Part shown: positions 11,389 through 24,600 of the stretch, piece after piece
Layout: every line of letters begins with the position of its first letter
Numbering within the stretch: position 1 is the first letter of the stretch
NCBI RefSeq assembly: GCF_022965805.1
Contig: NC_133103.1
Coordinates: 46,208,047 to 46,272,046, forward strand
Direction: 5' to 3'
Length of the DNA stretch: 64,000 nt
Source: Primulina eburnea
Lineage: Eukaryota; Streptophyta; Magnoliopsida; Lamiales; Gesneriaceae
Translations under genes and position numbers: made by a program
The notes under the pieces: model-generated
The model's database searches: none
What the model was told of the DNA's origin: nothing
Seen by the model: the letters and a program-made list of their open reading frames with translations, nothing else

Positions 11389-13588
11389 CTATGATGTAAA
11401 ACAATCTTTATTTTAATAATATTTTACGATGTTATTTGATTACGGTATTATACTTTATCTGTATACCCATGCAAGCTGCATATATAAAGTCTTTGAATAT
11501 ACAATAGGTACCATGAGGTCTACGTCACAACGTAAGATCATGAAACTCATTAATAAGTGTACCGTATATTATAAACAGGTTCCTAGTCGAATCAGCCGCC
11601 TAAAACAAGGATAAAGGTCGCTCGAGCTCGAGACTAGCATCTGTGATGTAAACGCCATGTTTCATTGGCAAGGGCATGGAGATGTCCATTCACACAGATG
11701 GGTGATCATATGATGACGCATTGAACAACCCTCCCTCGGACGGTCCAAGTGGTTCTCACTTATCGAGTGGAATAGTCCGTAGTTATGGTTGTACACCATT
11801 AGTCTTTTGACCCGGGATAATGTAGGGGCTATACGTACTAGCATGCACTTTGATCCGTTTACCGACTCTATTGAGGGTCATTAGGTGGCGAGGTTGGGTG
11901 TAGTTTTGAAATACGTAGGAGCAAATGCATTGTAGTCGAGGATTCATCGTTCGCCTACGGGAGAAGATATCCTATGTGATCTGATGAGCTAATAGTGCAA
12001 GGAGTCTCTGGCCAGAGTAAGAAATGTGCTTTAGGAAAATGTGTTTTCCTAGTTGCACATACCATGCCACTATTAGTACTCGAAGATAAATCGCATCGTT
12101 ATCGAATTCATATGCAACTCTCGATATACCAATGGTTGCAGATTCGATGGGATATATGTGTTGAAAGGACCGTACTGTACGCTAACCATGACTAAAGGTT
12201 CTTGCAGACACTATCAGTGATAACTAGAGGATCATGGGGCGATGCTACTAGACGTTGTTACCATGATCCGATGGGTGCAATCAGAAATGAGTTCTGACAT
12301 TCTTGATCAAGGAGTTGATGAAAAGAATGGGATTAACTATGGTAAACCCGAATAAGAATAAATGTTATTTTGAATCACATGGAGATGTGAACCCACGAAT
12401 AGCTGTATCCTTAAACCATTGAGGGTCACACAAGTATCGGATTCTGTGTTCCCGTTGAGATAGTCAAATTTCAAGGAGTTGGAATTTGGCGACTAGAGTT
12501 TGATGGAGATCAAACAGGAAGCTTATGAAGGAGTTTATGAGCTGATTCCATAGGATGAAAGAAGTAGAAGTTAGCATGATTGCTAAATAAGGAAGGAGAG
12601 TGGAACTGCCTGTTTTGTGAAGGAGTTCACTAAAACTAACATCTGCCAAATATGGTAACTACCAAATTTGGTAAATGAAAATTTTGATCTTCGAAATTTT
12701 CAATTTTTATTATATGACAAGATTTGTATCTTTGGTACATCGGCACTCTCGGATCGTCGATCAGGGTTATAATGAGTTCGGAATCATTTTTTTAGTGAAT
12801 TTGGAATTTACTAATTAAATGATTGTGCTAGTAGTGTGACTACTAATATGCATAAATTCTCATAAATATTTTAGAAGAATCTAGAATTAAATTAACAAAA
12901 GAATTAATTTATAAATTAAATAATAGTTATTTAATTTAATATACATATACATGTATATATTTTATATAATGATATAAAATCTGTGTATATGATATTATTA
13001 TATCATGTATTATTAAAGGTTAATAAATAAATTATATATTAATCATATGTGAGTTTAAACATTATGAAATTATTAGAGTTCTTGTGAGAGATGGACTCCT
13101 AATTAGATTAGTAGTCTCATTTTATAAATACACCATTAGGGCTAATTGTTGAAGAATGAAAAATTGCACACAAAACCCTTCCCACTTTGAAAAGCATCTC
13201 TCGGCCATCTCAACATTTTGGAGAAAATTTTTTGGCCACCTTGTTCTTCCACCGCCGCGCTGCCGTCGTTGCACCGTCTCTGGATTTTGGAAATTCGGAG
13301 GTCACAGTCTCAACGCATAAATCGTTTGGCTTTTCTAGTGCAAACCAAACGAGGAAAACAATCTATGATTGTGGATCTAAGTAGGCTATCAAAATTTGAA
13401 GAGCCGTTCGTAGGGATTTACAAGAAGTGTTATATCCGCCTAAACATCGGAATAATTTGGAGTCCAGCGTTAAGAACACAAAGGTATAATTCTAAACACC
13501 CTATGGATGTTTTTAAACACATGACGCCCAAGAACAAAATTGTTAAACTTCCGCTACGTCTTGGGTACGAGAATACGATGTCCCAACA
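11340..13588 (+). repeat. 3' LTR of the copia element
   Basis: Begins TGTAAGAGTTGGTGCCCGG directly after a purine-rich tract (GCAAGTGGGAGAT) that follows the RNase H stop. A TATA-like TTTATAAATACACC lies at about 13,118-13,132. The proposed end is CCCAACA at 13,588. Open frames inside (for example 13,218-13,616) are LTR sequence, not genes. The right boundary is inferred from TG...CA and cannot be checked against a 5' LTR, which is missing. Confidence 0.6.
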
Positions 13589-14507
13589 GATGCTCAGTCC
13601 TGGTGAAAAAGTGTAGTTTGGTTATGAATACGACAAAGATAACCTACCTGATATTTTATGGCCAAACCAGGTTAATTCTCCTGTAAATATTTGTGATTGA
13701 TTTAAATTACATTTATGAATTCAAAAAAAACGATGTCAATACATTTGAAGGACTTGCGAGAATACTTCATGGAAAAGAACAGTGGAAACGTTTTTTAATG
13801 GACTTGTGTTTCTTCTATTTGGATTTTGGCCAAACCATAACAAGAACACAATTTTGTTTTCTTTTGATAATTAAAAATACAACTCATGCGAATAATAAAA
13901 TGTCAACTTTCATAAAATGTGTGTTTGTTAAAATTCTTTCTTAAAAATATTTTTCTAACTATAAAATTATATTTTTAAAAAATAGTTGTTTAATTACATT
14001 TTAAACCGTAAAACATTTTTATAAAATAATTCATATTTATTCTTGAATAAATTTAAAATACTTTTATAAAAATATTTTATAAGTAGTTATCTAAATTGGA
14101 CGAGACTCAATCAAACTGTTCATTTAAGTATTTGCTCTGATGGGCCGAATAACGTTCCTTTGCTACTCGCCGGTCTTCTTCACGCACCAAATCCAATTAC
14201 ATAATTTTAATTCACAATAATTAAATAAATAAGCACAAATCTAAAAATATAATTTAATTGGGTAAAAAAAGTTTTAATTAAATAAATAACCTGAATTACC
14301 AAAGGGATCCAAACCTTTATACAAAGATGTACTTGACCTTGGTCTTAGTTTTATAAATATCAAGCATATTTCATTGTTTCATAATCTCACTCAACACTAC
14401 TTTTATCCCACGTTTTGGTTCTGTCTATATACTGAATTAAGCATAGCAGGTTTTGCGTCAGAAACCTCTACTCTAATCTATGTTTGTCACGTCTTGACCG
14501 TAGAGGT
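13589..14507. other. Intergenic AT-rich stretch
   Basis: No gene, RNA or transposon recognised. Short open frames only; the sequence is dominated by A/T runs. Confidence 0.5.
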
Positions 14508-14867
14508 GATAAAAAATACCGAAATACCGAAATACCGTACCGAAATAATCAATATACCGAAAATTTCGGTACGGCACCGTACCTCGGTACTGAATTATTT
14601 TTTTCGGTATTTCGGTATATACCGAAATATCGAAAAATAATTTTTTATTATTATTTTTTTAAAAAAATTTAAGTTCGATATACCGAAAAAATGTCGGTAT
14701 ACCCAAAATGTTTTCGGTATACCGACATTTTTTCGGTATACCGACAAAATTTTCGGTGTCGGTATAATATCCGATATGATCTTTTTTCATACCGAAAATT
14801 CGATATATCGAATGTACAGTATATCGAATTTCCGATATCGGTATGAAAAAATTTTCATACCACCCAT
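14508..14867. repeat. MITE-like palindromic repeat rich in TACCGAAAT / TTCGGTAT
   Basis: Dense forward and inverse copies of ACCGAAAT and TTCGGTATACCGA across about 360 bp, with imperfect inverted ends (GGTGATAAAAAATACC on the left; GGTATGAAAAAATTTTCATACC on the right). The whole can fold on itself. This is typical of small inverted-repeat DNA elements, possibly of hAT type, but no clear target duplication was found. Confidence 0.42.
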
Positions 14868-14914
14868 TCTTGAGAGTCCTCTAATTAATGTTCGTCTGGA
14901 CATATCACCAACGA

Positions 14915-17900
14915 AGTTTCACCGGACCACCCAATGTATAAATTTTTGGCTACATTAAAGCCCAAGTTCAATTGAACACAATTTTACCCATAAAAGCCCG
15001 CAATTTAAACGCAGCCACAACAATAGGGTTAGGTCATTAGTTGGAGTGTCGATCTTTGTTTTACCTCCGTGATTCAGAGTCCGTCAGTCATGTTTTTTTC
15101 GTCGTCGTTAATTTATGGGAAGGATTGAAAGATCCTTTCTTTTTTTTATCCGTGCCAGCATAAATTTATGATCTTTTCCCACATCAATTCTCATGGACAA
15201 AACTTGTTCTCGGCAAAGTCAGGCGGATTCAGCTACACAAAGTCCAAGAAAACGAAAGCGGAAGCACAAGGTACGTAAGAAGTCGACTTTTTAACACATC
15301 TGATTGTCGATATATTCATAATTCAACACTCTGGCTGAAGGGTTACTAAAGTTTGCTTTTTTACGTTGTTTACGCCAATACACGTTCAGGGTGCTGATCC
15401 TTTGGGTGTTAAGAGAGATAGTATTGGGATTGATATGTTGTCTGATGATATGCTTGTTGTCATTCTGTCTTATATGAGTTTCAAAGAAGCTGCCAGGACT
15501 AGTCTTCTCTCACGTAGATGGAGGTATTTATGGATGTTTACATCTGGGACATTGGAATTTGAGGATATGGATAGTGCCACTGGAAGTAAAATCAAATGGA
15601 AAAAGTTCAAAGCCAGGGTGAATCGTGTCCTGAAGTTACATCAAGGCCCGCATGTTGATAGTTTTATTATTCGTATTAGACATGCACAGCCTCGTCATAG
15701 TAGACGTGCACTCCCTCGACTTCGTGGCGTCAATAGTTGGATATATTTTGCAATGCAGAAGGAAGTAAAAAGGTTTAATTTGGATTTGCAGGTCCGTCAG
15801 AGGTTTTATTCGGAGCACAAATTTCCTAGCCTTGAGAAGTTGTTATCACGTACACATGAGGTCAAGCCTGCTTTTGGTTTGCTAAGGTCCCTTAGGTTGG
15901 TTTATGTTGACATCGAGGATGAGGTGGTTCAGTATTTCCTAGCATCATGTTCGTATCTTGAACAGCTGTGCATAAGGGCCTCTTATGTTACAAAGAATCT
16001 TCGAGTTGTTGATCCATTACCAAACTTAAGAGTTATGGAAATATCCAAATGCTATCATATCCAAAGTCTGGAAGTATCTGCAATGAATCTTATCTCGTTT
16101 ACGTACGATGGGGATGACATCAGTCTGCCGTTCAAAAAAATTCCAAATGTCTCTGATCTAAGTCTTGGCGGGAGATTTTGCCAGTCCTTTATGTGTGAAC
16201 CTAGCAAACACTCAAGTTATTCAGTTCAGCTGGTGACGCTGGCATTAAATGTCGATATTTTTGTTGGTTTTTTACCATTATACTTTTGCTCGCTCCTATT
16301 TAATAATAGCTAATCTTAGCAATAGGAAAGATCACTAATATAATCCTGTCTCGACCTTTTTGCCAGTTTCCTCGGAGAATAATATCCGCTCCTCGTGATC
16401 TGCCTCAGTTACACTCCCTCAAGCGGCTGGAATTGAATGTTGTGTCACAAGTTGGCCGGAGCCTTCTCTTCTTTGCTACGTTGGTCAAGGCGTCTCCTTT
16501 CTTACACGAATTTAGAATCAAGGTGAAGGCTCTTTCTCTAGATATTCAACTTTATAGTTTACATGTTGAATTAATATCATATGACTTATTTAAATGTATT
16601 TTTACTGAAGCATTAGGCATGTTATCTCTGACGTGAGTACTCATTGGTTTGGACTTGTTCATCTGAGGCATGTCAAGCATCACTTGTTGGAATTGGCAGA
16701 GCTTGAATACGCATTTAACTTGTTCATATTTTGAATCATACTTGACCTCGGCTCTGTTTTTTAAAAGGCGCACCCCTTGGCGAGGCAAACTTTTGTGCCT
16801 CGAACCTACACGGTTAAGCACACTTCGTTGTGGCCTAGGTACGTCTCCATGGGGAGACCTAGGTTTTCCTTGAGGAGAGACCCCATTTATTTTAAGACAT
16901 AATGGGTGCTTTGATCTCTCTTCTCTCTTTCTCCCCTTGCCGGATGCGCTCTCTCTATACATTCTCATGCACCTGTCCCTCGCAAAATATTCTCTTGTTT
17001 GGTAGAACAGATTCTAAGAGAAATGATTTTTTTTTCGTTAGAAGAATTGGACACTTGCTGGTTGATATTTAGTGATTGATGATTGCTAGGACCAAATTTG
17101 TTTAGTGTGCTTTACAATTGAATGTCATATGTTAAATCAATGTGAACGAGGTTGTTGAGGGTGTTCTCGCATTTTATTTCAACTAGTTTGATGATATGGG
17201 AAATCAACAATTTAAACCAATGTGAACGATATGTTTGGTAATATGAGTTTGTCTGCCTGAATTTTTTATTTTCCGAATCCTACTCTAATCAATTGAGATG
17301 AGCCTTTTATTTTCTTTCATATTGATGCAGGTACGTTACCTTGTGGATCTACCATGGTATACGGTAATGAAATAAACTCTGACTGCTGTTGAATTATTAT
17401 TTTTATTAATATTTTTCCTGCCACGAGAACTCTGCTATTCAACATTATTTTTAACTCTGCTCTTTATCAATCATCGTGACAGATAAGCTCTCTGATGATG
17501 TTTCCTGAAATAAGCGCATTCGCAGCCAGATTCCGACACCGTCATAAAAATCTTAAGAAGTTTGAAGTGTCTGGATACATCGGGTGTCCGAGTGACGAAG
17601 AATTTGTTCTGCACTTATTTAAAGTTGCTCCATCTGTTGAGATGGTTGTTATCGACACCCAGAGTGAATGTTATGAACAAATGCTATGGGACTGCTCTAC
17701 CATGTGTAACAAGGAAGAAGGTGCTCAATGTTTTTGTCAAAGGGATCAAATGAAACTACTGGAGGCTAAATCTGGGGCCAGGACAAGGGTGGAAGCAAAA
17801 GAGCGTGCCAAGCAGCTGGAACTCAGTTCTCCTCCGAAAGCCGTACTAGTTATTACATGATATTTGATTCTTTTAGTTTTTTTTTTTAGAAATCAATCTG

Positions 17901-17962
17901 GAAATTGGAATATATACAAGGCCTTAGTTTTGCCACTTGATACAATTGATTGCATTTCATTT
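14915..17962 (+). repeat. Segmental duplication unit 1 (carries FBD gene 1)
   Basis: Starts GTTTCACCGGAC and runs nearly base for base alongside 21,621-24,655, including 5' flank, all introns and the 3' flank, ending in GATTGCATTTCATTT. The period is about 6.7 kb. Very high identity in introns indicates a recent duplication or recent gene conversion. Confidence 0.88.
15193..17860 (+). CDS. F-box/LRR/FBD protein 1
   Basis: Five exons with GT-AG borders, all phase 0: 15193-15270, 15390-16262, 16367-16522, 17331-17363 (a 33-bp micro-exon) and 17483-17860, giving about 505 residues. Exon 1 encodes a basic tail PRKRKRKHK that looks like a nuclear signal. The F-box lies at about residues 40-78 (IDMLSDDMLVVILSYMSFKE, then SLLSRRWRYLW). 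An LRR-like region (about 165-370) follows, and a C-terminal FBD domain (about 400-437, LKKFEVSGYIGCPSDEEFV). Such proteins are substrate receptors of SCF ubiquitin ligases; the LRR/FBD part is thought to choose targets, none of which is known here. Start chosen because exon 1 splices in frame to the F-box and is conserved in the second copy. The frame is intact. Confidence 0.86.
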
Positions 17963-18194
17963 TACAATTAATGGCAACTTAGACAATTTAGCATCCTTTA
18001 TTGCCTTGTCATGCTAATAAAGTTGTACAAAGTCTATTGATTATGAGAGGATTCTAGCAATTAACACCAGTGCTGTCAACAATCGGGAAAAAAATAATGC
18101 CATTGCAGTGTAAGTTGGGGGCCGGGGTTGAATGAACAGAGTCTTTGGTTTGGCTAATGATAGGACCGTGTATCGTATTATCGAGCAAAAGTTC

Positions 18195-20742
18195 TGTAAG
18201 GACCGTGTATCGTATTATCGTAAATCTTATGTTGATTATCGATAATTCATGAAATTGTTGTGCTACTAAGTGTATGAAGTATATAATTGAAAATGAAAGT
18301 GGTAAAATAGTTGGTGATAATGGAATGAGACCAATTCCATTAGAAATATAATACATAGTACTAAAGCTTTTAAGTTCTGAGTTTTGTCCAAATCCATTTG
18401 GAAATAGGGGGAAAATCATCCCAAAGTGTACCATGTGTGTTGCAATTCTTGCACTGACACATTTTGGGATAATCGGCATAACTCTCACATCCGATATCCA
18501 AATTGAGTGAGGTTGTTGGCAAATGAAATCCAAGACATAGATCTACAACTTTTATGTTGACCACTTTTTTCTAATTCGGAACCTTGAATAGCATTTCGGA
18601 CAAAACAACATGCGCACCTACGCAGGAACTAGCACACCAGCGTGTTTTGGCGCCACCGCGCGCATCGCCTTGTTAAACATGATTTAATGCTGATAAGAAT
18701 ATATTTTCTCATAGTTGTCTTCCATTTCCAATGAAAGTTGAAGGGAAAAACAATAAACAAAGGTTCTATCGTCCGAATCTATATCAAAACATTGTCCAAA
18801 CTTGAAACAAACTATATATTCGAAATCCTCGCGTCAAGAGCTTTCTTTTGAGGTAAGATTCTTTTGGTTTCAGCAGTTTTAATTATTGAAATAATGGAAT
18901 AGAATCTATTTGAAGTCAAGATCCATATATGTGGTAGAATAACCGACAAGAAACTAGTTTTCAAAGTCGGAATTGAATTATGTTCTGATTTCGATTTGAT
19001 ATAAATTCTCAAAGTTTCAAAAGATATTTGAAACTTATATTGTTGATTTTGAATGATTTTATTGATTGAAATGAATATGTTATAGATGTAGATAGATTTT
19101 TATACTGAAATCTTCAAGCTACAGTGGACTGGAAGCGAAAAATTAAGGTATGTTGTAACCGAGTAACATACGACAAATATTTGTATCATATGATATATGT
19201 TTGATTGATTTGATTGAGAATATGTGTCTATATGTCTTATTTGTTGAGTTGATGTGGCATACATGGCATACACATTGAGCTATGATCCTTGGATATCTAT
19301 TATAATTGGATTTGATTCTGGGGTTTACAAACACGATGCTATGTTTGGCATTATGTGGCCCTTACAGTGTGTTTGGCAACCAGAATTTGAGAGGATTTCG
19401 TGGAATTTGGAATTGGATTTGGAAATTCAAGTATTTGAAATTCAATTTGGTGTTTGGTTTAAAATTTAAAAATGGTATTTACAAATCCATTTCTTGTTTG
19501 GAGAAAAAAGAATTCGAATTTGGAATTTTAAAATTTTACTAAACTACCCTTAGAAATCATATAAACATAAGTAACTAAAAAAAGTTTAGAAATTAATAAT
19601 TCTTCTCTATTATTTGTATTTGTAAATTCAAAAATTAATTATTATTTATTTATCATAGTGCACATAAAATAATAATTAAAAAATCATCAAACCACTTCAA
19701 ACTTTAACATGAAATAAATTAATAAACGTAAAAAAAGGCCTTGATAATTACTATATTTTTTATTATATTAATCAGTAAATAACACAAGAAACTTATAAAA
19801 TTTAAACGAAATATTTCAACTTCTAAAAAAAGTTAAAATGAAAAAAGTCTAACCATTTATAAACTTTTGGTGGAGAATGATGTGTTGGATAAAAAAGTAA
19901 TTTTATTTTTTTAAAATCCAAATCCCACCAAATCTTATCAAATTTGATGGGATTTGGATATACTTGTGGAAATCCCATGAAATTCTAAGCAAATCCGAAT
20001 CCTTTTTTTTTTAACATCTTGCCAAACAGTAAAAATAGGATTTGTGAAATTCAAATCCCATGAAATCCTCCCAAATCCTGGTTACAAAACACACTGTTAA
20101 AGTATAGTCATTTGTGGCTCCGATGATTGATTGAGATTTGGGATTTGATAGCGTTTTGCCGACGCTATCATACGAGTATCCCTGATTGAGGCCAGTGCGT
20201 CAGCTCGAGCATTGATTTGATAACGATTCGATTGATTCTGATATATGCTCGGTGGATGGGCATTTGACCTGATACCTCCACGACATACATGCATTTGCAT
20301 ATCATATATCATTGTTTAGATACTTGTGGTATATATTGAGTTTGTTGAATATAGAGCTTTTCTCACCCCAGAGGAGGCTGTTGTTGTCTTTGTATGTGGA
20401 CAATGACAGGTACTCCAGAATATCAGGGGATCGGAGATGGTACTTCTGGAATGAGACACAGTTGATTTGAGGTTTAGTTGTTTATCCCACTATATATATG
20501 TATCTATATACCGGGGCATGTCCCGATGATTTTAGTTGTTGTATGTAGTTGATTATTGTGTGGGCATATGTTATAATGTGGTATGTTTAGACGAGCCATG
20601 ATTATATACTATTTTGAGTATTATAATTATAGATGACGTATTTTGGACTCATTGTAAAGAAAATTTTAACTCGTTTTCGCTGTAATTAATTAAATCTAAT
20701 CAATTTGTATTGCAATAATGATTAGGAGTTAATGACACCACA
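18195..20742. mobile_element. Solo LTR interrupted by a MITE
   Basis: Begins TGTAAGGACCGTGTATCG and ends GACACCACA. It is flanked by AGTTC (18190-18194) and AATTC (20743-20747), a 5-bp target duplication with one change. The empty site is visible in paralogous POP1 units as CAAAAGTTCTCACACTGG, near 43,850 and 48,260, which supports the insertion point. Internal text such as CCGGGGCATGTCCCGATG is LTR-like; no gag or pol is present, so a single LTR was left by recombination. Net length without the nested MITE is about 1.8 kb. Confidence 0.74.
19365..20096. mobile_element. Tourist-like (PIF/Harbinger) MITE
   Basis: 732 bp with long terminal inverted repeats: left CAGTGTGTTTGGCAACCAG, right end the inverse of CAGTGTGTTTTGTAACCAG, with similarity continuing inward (GAATTTG, GGATTT). 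It is flanked by TTA on both sides (19362-19364 and 20097-20099), the target duplication of PIF/Harbinger elements. It has no transposase and is AT-rich inside. It sits inside the solo LTR and so inserted later. Confidence 0.87.
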
Positions 20743-21620
20743 AATTCTCATAATGGAATTGTGATAGAAATGAGTTTCATTCCCATATTTTTCGAAAATA
20801 GAGAAAGGACTAATACATTAAAGTTATTTTTTAAAGGCAAGAAAAATTTATTGCAGAGAACATTTACCTTTTAACAGAATCTTCCTAATTCTTATTCATT
20901 AGTAACAAAATAGGGCAACATCTAGAATATTTCCCCTTCAATAAAGCATTTTGAGTACCACAATTTTTGTGGCCAATTCCGATATACTCATTTAGCTGAT
21001 AATACTTTTTCATGCAAAACAATACTTTCTTCCATTGGAGGATATATTCTTATACTAACATTGCAAAAATCACCATCAACGACAACAATTTCATCTTCAT
21101 GCTTCAGGAAAGCTGAATTCGTTTATGTTTTAGTACCACCTTCATTACTTGAAAACTGATCAAAAGAATTTCCTTCAAGAACAATTGAATGTTGTTTCTT
21201 TGTCATAGCACGAGGATCCGTGACAGTTAATGGAATAACTGAACAAGAGTGTATTTGCTCGTTAATCTTAGAGATGGATGCTTTCTCCAGTTCAGTAGGA
21301 TCAGTATTATCGTCTCCAATCACATTACTTCAGATACCTTGATCTCTCAGAAACAGTGCAACAGCCAATAAATTCTACTGAATTTCTGCAAAGTATATGT
21401 TCGAATTGACATGAAAGAAAAAACAAAATTGCGTATGTCTTACCAGCAGGGAGGCAACACCATCTTCTCAAGAAGCTTTAATGCTTTTGATCCAACCAAT
21501 TCTAACTTAGAAAGATGACCCTTAAGAGAAATACATCTAACTGAACTACCTGTAACATCTATCTACGATAATTTCTTTTCAACACTCGCTCAAAGAATAG
21601 ATAAAATTTTGTCAGTCATC
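20743..21620 (-). pseudogene. POP1-derived exon unit between the two FBD genes
   Basis: Closely matches the repeat units at 43-48.7 kb. On the minus strand 21,323-21,123 encodes the block PTELEKASISKINEQ ... SVIPLTVTDPRAMTKK, followed upstream (about 21,460-21,600) by the block that elsewhere reads SHLDVTGGSVRCISLKGH. These correspond to the middle of the RNase P/MRP subunit POP1. There is no first or last exon here, and neighbouring sequence is FBD duplication on both sides, so it is a displaced exon fragment. Confidence 0.66.
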
Positions 21621-24600
21621 GTTTCACCGGACCGACCCAATGTATAAATTTTTGGCTATATTAAAGCCCAAGCCCAATAACACAATTTTACCCATAAAAG
21701 CCCGCAATTTAAACGCAGCCACAACAATAGGGTTAGGTCATTAGTTGAGTGTCGATCTTTGTTTTACCTCTGTGATTCAGAGTCCGTCAGTCATGTTTTT
21801 TTCGTCGTCGTTAATTTATGGGAAGGATTGAAAGATCCTTTCTTTTTTTTTCCGTGCCAGCATAAATTTATGATCTTTTCCCACATCAATTCTTATGGAC
21901 AAAACTTGTTCTCGGCAAAGTCAGGCGGATTCAGCTACACAAAGTCCAAGAAAACGAAAGCGGAAGCACAAGGTACGTAAGAAGTCGACTTTTTAACACA
22001 TCTGATTGTCGATATATTCATAATTCAACACTCTGGCTGAAGGGTTACTAAAGTTTGCTTTTTTACGTTGTTTACGCCAATACACGTTCAGGGTGCTGAT
22101 CCTTTGGGTGTTAAGAGAGATAGTATTGGGATTGATATGTTGTCTGATGATATGCTTGTTGTCATTCTGTCTTATATGAGTTTCAAAGAAGCTGCCAGGA
22201 CTAGTCTTCTCTCACGTAGATGGAGGTATTTATGGATGTTTACATCTGGGACATTGGAATTTGAGGATATGGATAGTGCCACTGGAAGTAAAATCAAATG
22301 GAAAAAGTTCAAAGCCAGGGTGAATCGTGTCCTGAAGTTACATCAAGGCCCGCATGTTGATAGTTTTATTATTCGTATTAGACATGCACAGCCTCGTCAT
22401 AGTAGACGTGCACTCCCTCGACTTCGTGGCGTCAATAGTTGGATATATTTTGCAATGCAGAAGGAAGTAAAAAGGTTTAATTTGGATTTGCAGGTCCGTG
22501 AGAGGTTTTATTCGGAGTACAAATTTCCTAGCCTTGAGAAGTTGTTATCACGTACACATGAGGTCAAGCCTGCTTTTGGTTTGCTAAGGTCCCTTGAGTT
22601 GGTTCATGTTGACATCGAGGATGAGGTGGTTCAGTATTTCCTAGCATCATGTTCGTATCTTGAACAGCTGTGCATAAGGGCCTCTCGTGTTACAAAGAAT
22701 CTTCGAGTTGTTGATCCATTACCAAACTTAAGAGTTATGGAAATATCCAAATGCTACCATATCCAAAGTCTGGAAGTATCTGCAATGACTCTTATCTCGT
22801 TTATGTACGATGGGAAGGACATCAGTCTGCCGTTCAAAAAAATTCCAAATGTCTCTGAGCTAAGTCTTGGCGGGGGATTTTGCCAGTCCTTTATGTGTGA
22901 ACCTAGCAAACACTCAAGTTATTCAGTTCAGCTGGTGACGCTGGCATTAAATGTTCATATTATGGTTGGTTTTCTACCATTATACTTTTGCTCGCTCCTA
23001 TTTAATAATAGCTGATCTTAGCAATCGGAAAGATCACTAATATGATCCTGTCTCGACTTTTTTGTCAGTTTCCTCCGAGAATGATATCCGCTCCTCGTGA
23101 TCTGCCTCAGTTACACTCCCTCAAGCGGCTGGAATTGAATGTTGTGTCACAAGTTGGCCGGAGCCTTCTCTTCTTTGCTACATTGGTCAAGGCGTCTCCT
23201 TTCTTACACGAATTTAGAATCAAGGTGAAGGCTCTTTCTCTAGATATTCAACTTTATAGTTTACATGTTGAATTAATATCATATGACTTATTTAAATGTA
23301 TTCTTACTGAAGCATTAGGCATGTTATCTCTGACGTGAGTTGAGATTGGTTTGGACTTGTTCATCTGAGGCATGTCAAGCATCACTTGTTGGAATTGGCA
23401 GAGCTTGAATACGCATTTAACTTGTTCATATTTTGAATCATACTTGACCTCGGCTCTGTTTTTTAAAAGGCGCACCCCTTGGCGAGGCAAACTTTTGTGC
23501 CTCGAACCTACACGGTTAAGCACACTTCGTTGTGGCCTAGGTACGTCGCCTTGGGGAGACCTAGGTTTTCCTTGAGGAGAGACCCCATTTATTTTAAGAC
23601 ATAATGGGTGCTTTGATCTCTCTTCTCTCTTTCTCCCCTTGCCGGATGTGCTCTCTCTATACATTCTCATGCACCTGTCCCTCGCAAAATATTCTCTTGT
23701 TTGGTAGAACAGATTCTAAGAGAAATGATTTTTTTTTCGTTAGAAGAATTGGACACTTGCTGGTTGATATTTAGTGATTGATGATTGCTAGGACCAAATT
23801 TGTTTCGTATGCTTTACAATTGAATGTCATAAGTTAAATCAATGTGAACGAGGTTGTTGAGGGTGTTCTCGCATTTTATTTCAACTAGTTTGATGATATG
23901 GGAAATCAACAATTTAAACCAATGTGAACGATATGTTTGGTAATATGAGTTTGTCTGCCTGAATTTCTTATTTTCCGAATCCTACTCTAATCAATTGAGA
24001 TGAGCCTTTTATTTTCTTTCATATTGATGCAGGTACGTTACCTTGTGGATCTACCATGGTATACGGTAATGAAATAAACTCTGACTGCTGTTGAATTATT
24101 ATTTTTATTAATATTTTTCCTGCCACGAGAACTCTGCTATTCAACATTATTTTTAACTCTGCTCTTTATCAATCATCGTGACAGATAAGCTCTCTGATGA
24201 TGTTTCCTGTAATAAGCGCATTCGCAGCCAGATTCCGACATAAAAATCTTAAGAAGTTTGAAGTGTCTGGATACATCGGGTGTCCGAGTGACGAAGAATT
24301 TGTTCTGCACTTATTTAAAGTTGCTCCATCTGTTGAGATGGTTGTTATCGACACCCAGAGTGAATGTTATGAACAAATGCTATGGGACTGCTCTACCATG
24401 TGTAACAAGGAAGAAGGTGCTCAATGTTTTTGTCAAAGGGATCAAATGCAACTACTGGAGGCTAAATCTGGGGCCAGGACAAGGGTGGAAGCAAAAGAGC
24501 GTGCCAAGCAGCTGGAACTCAGTTCTCCTCCGAAAGCCGTACTAGTTATTACATGATATTTGATTCTTTTAGTTTTTTTTTTAGAAATCAATCTGGAAAT

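Noticed and set aside
13218..13616. 132-codon plus-strand frame
   Set aside because: Located in the copia 3' LTR just after its TATA-like box; typical LTR leader text.
14374..14672. Overlapping frames rich in Tyr-Arg-Asn
   Set aside because: Translation of the TACCGAAAT repeat, not coding.
16552..16968. 138-codon minus-strand frame, also open at 23,254-23,670
   Set aside because: Lies mainly in intron 3 of the FBD genes; openness in both copies is explained by recent duplication. Sequence such as GGCGCACCCCTTGGCGAGGC looks like an old intron repeat.
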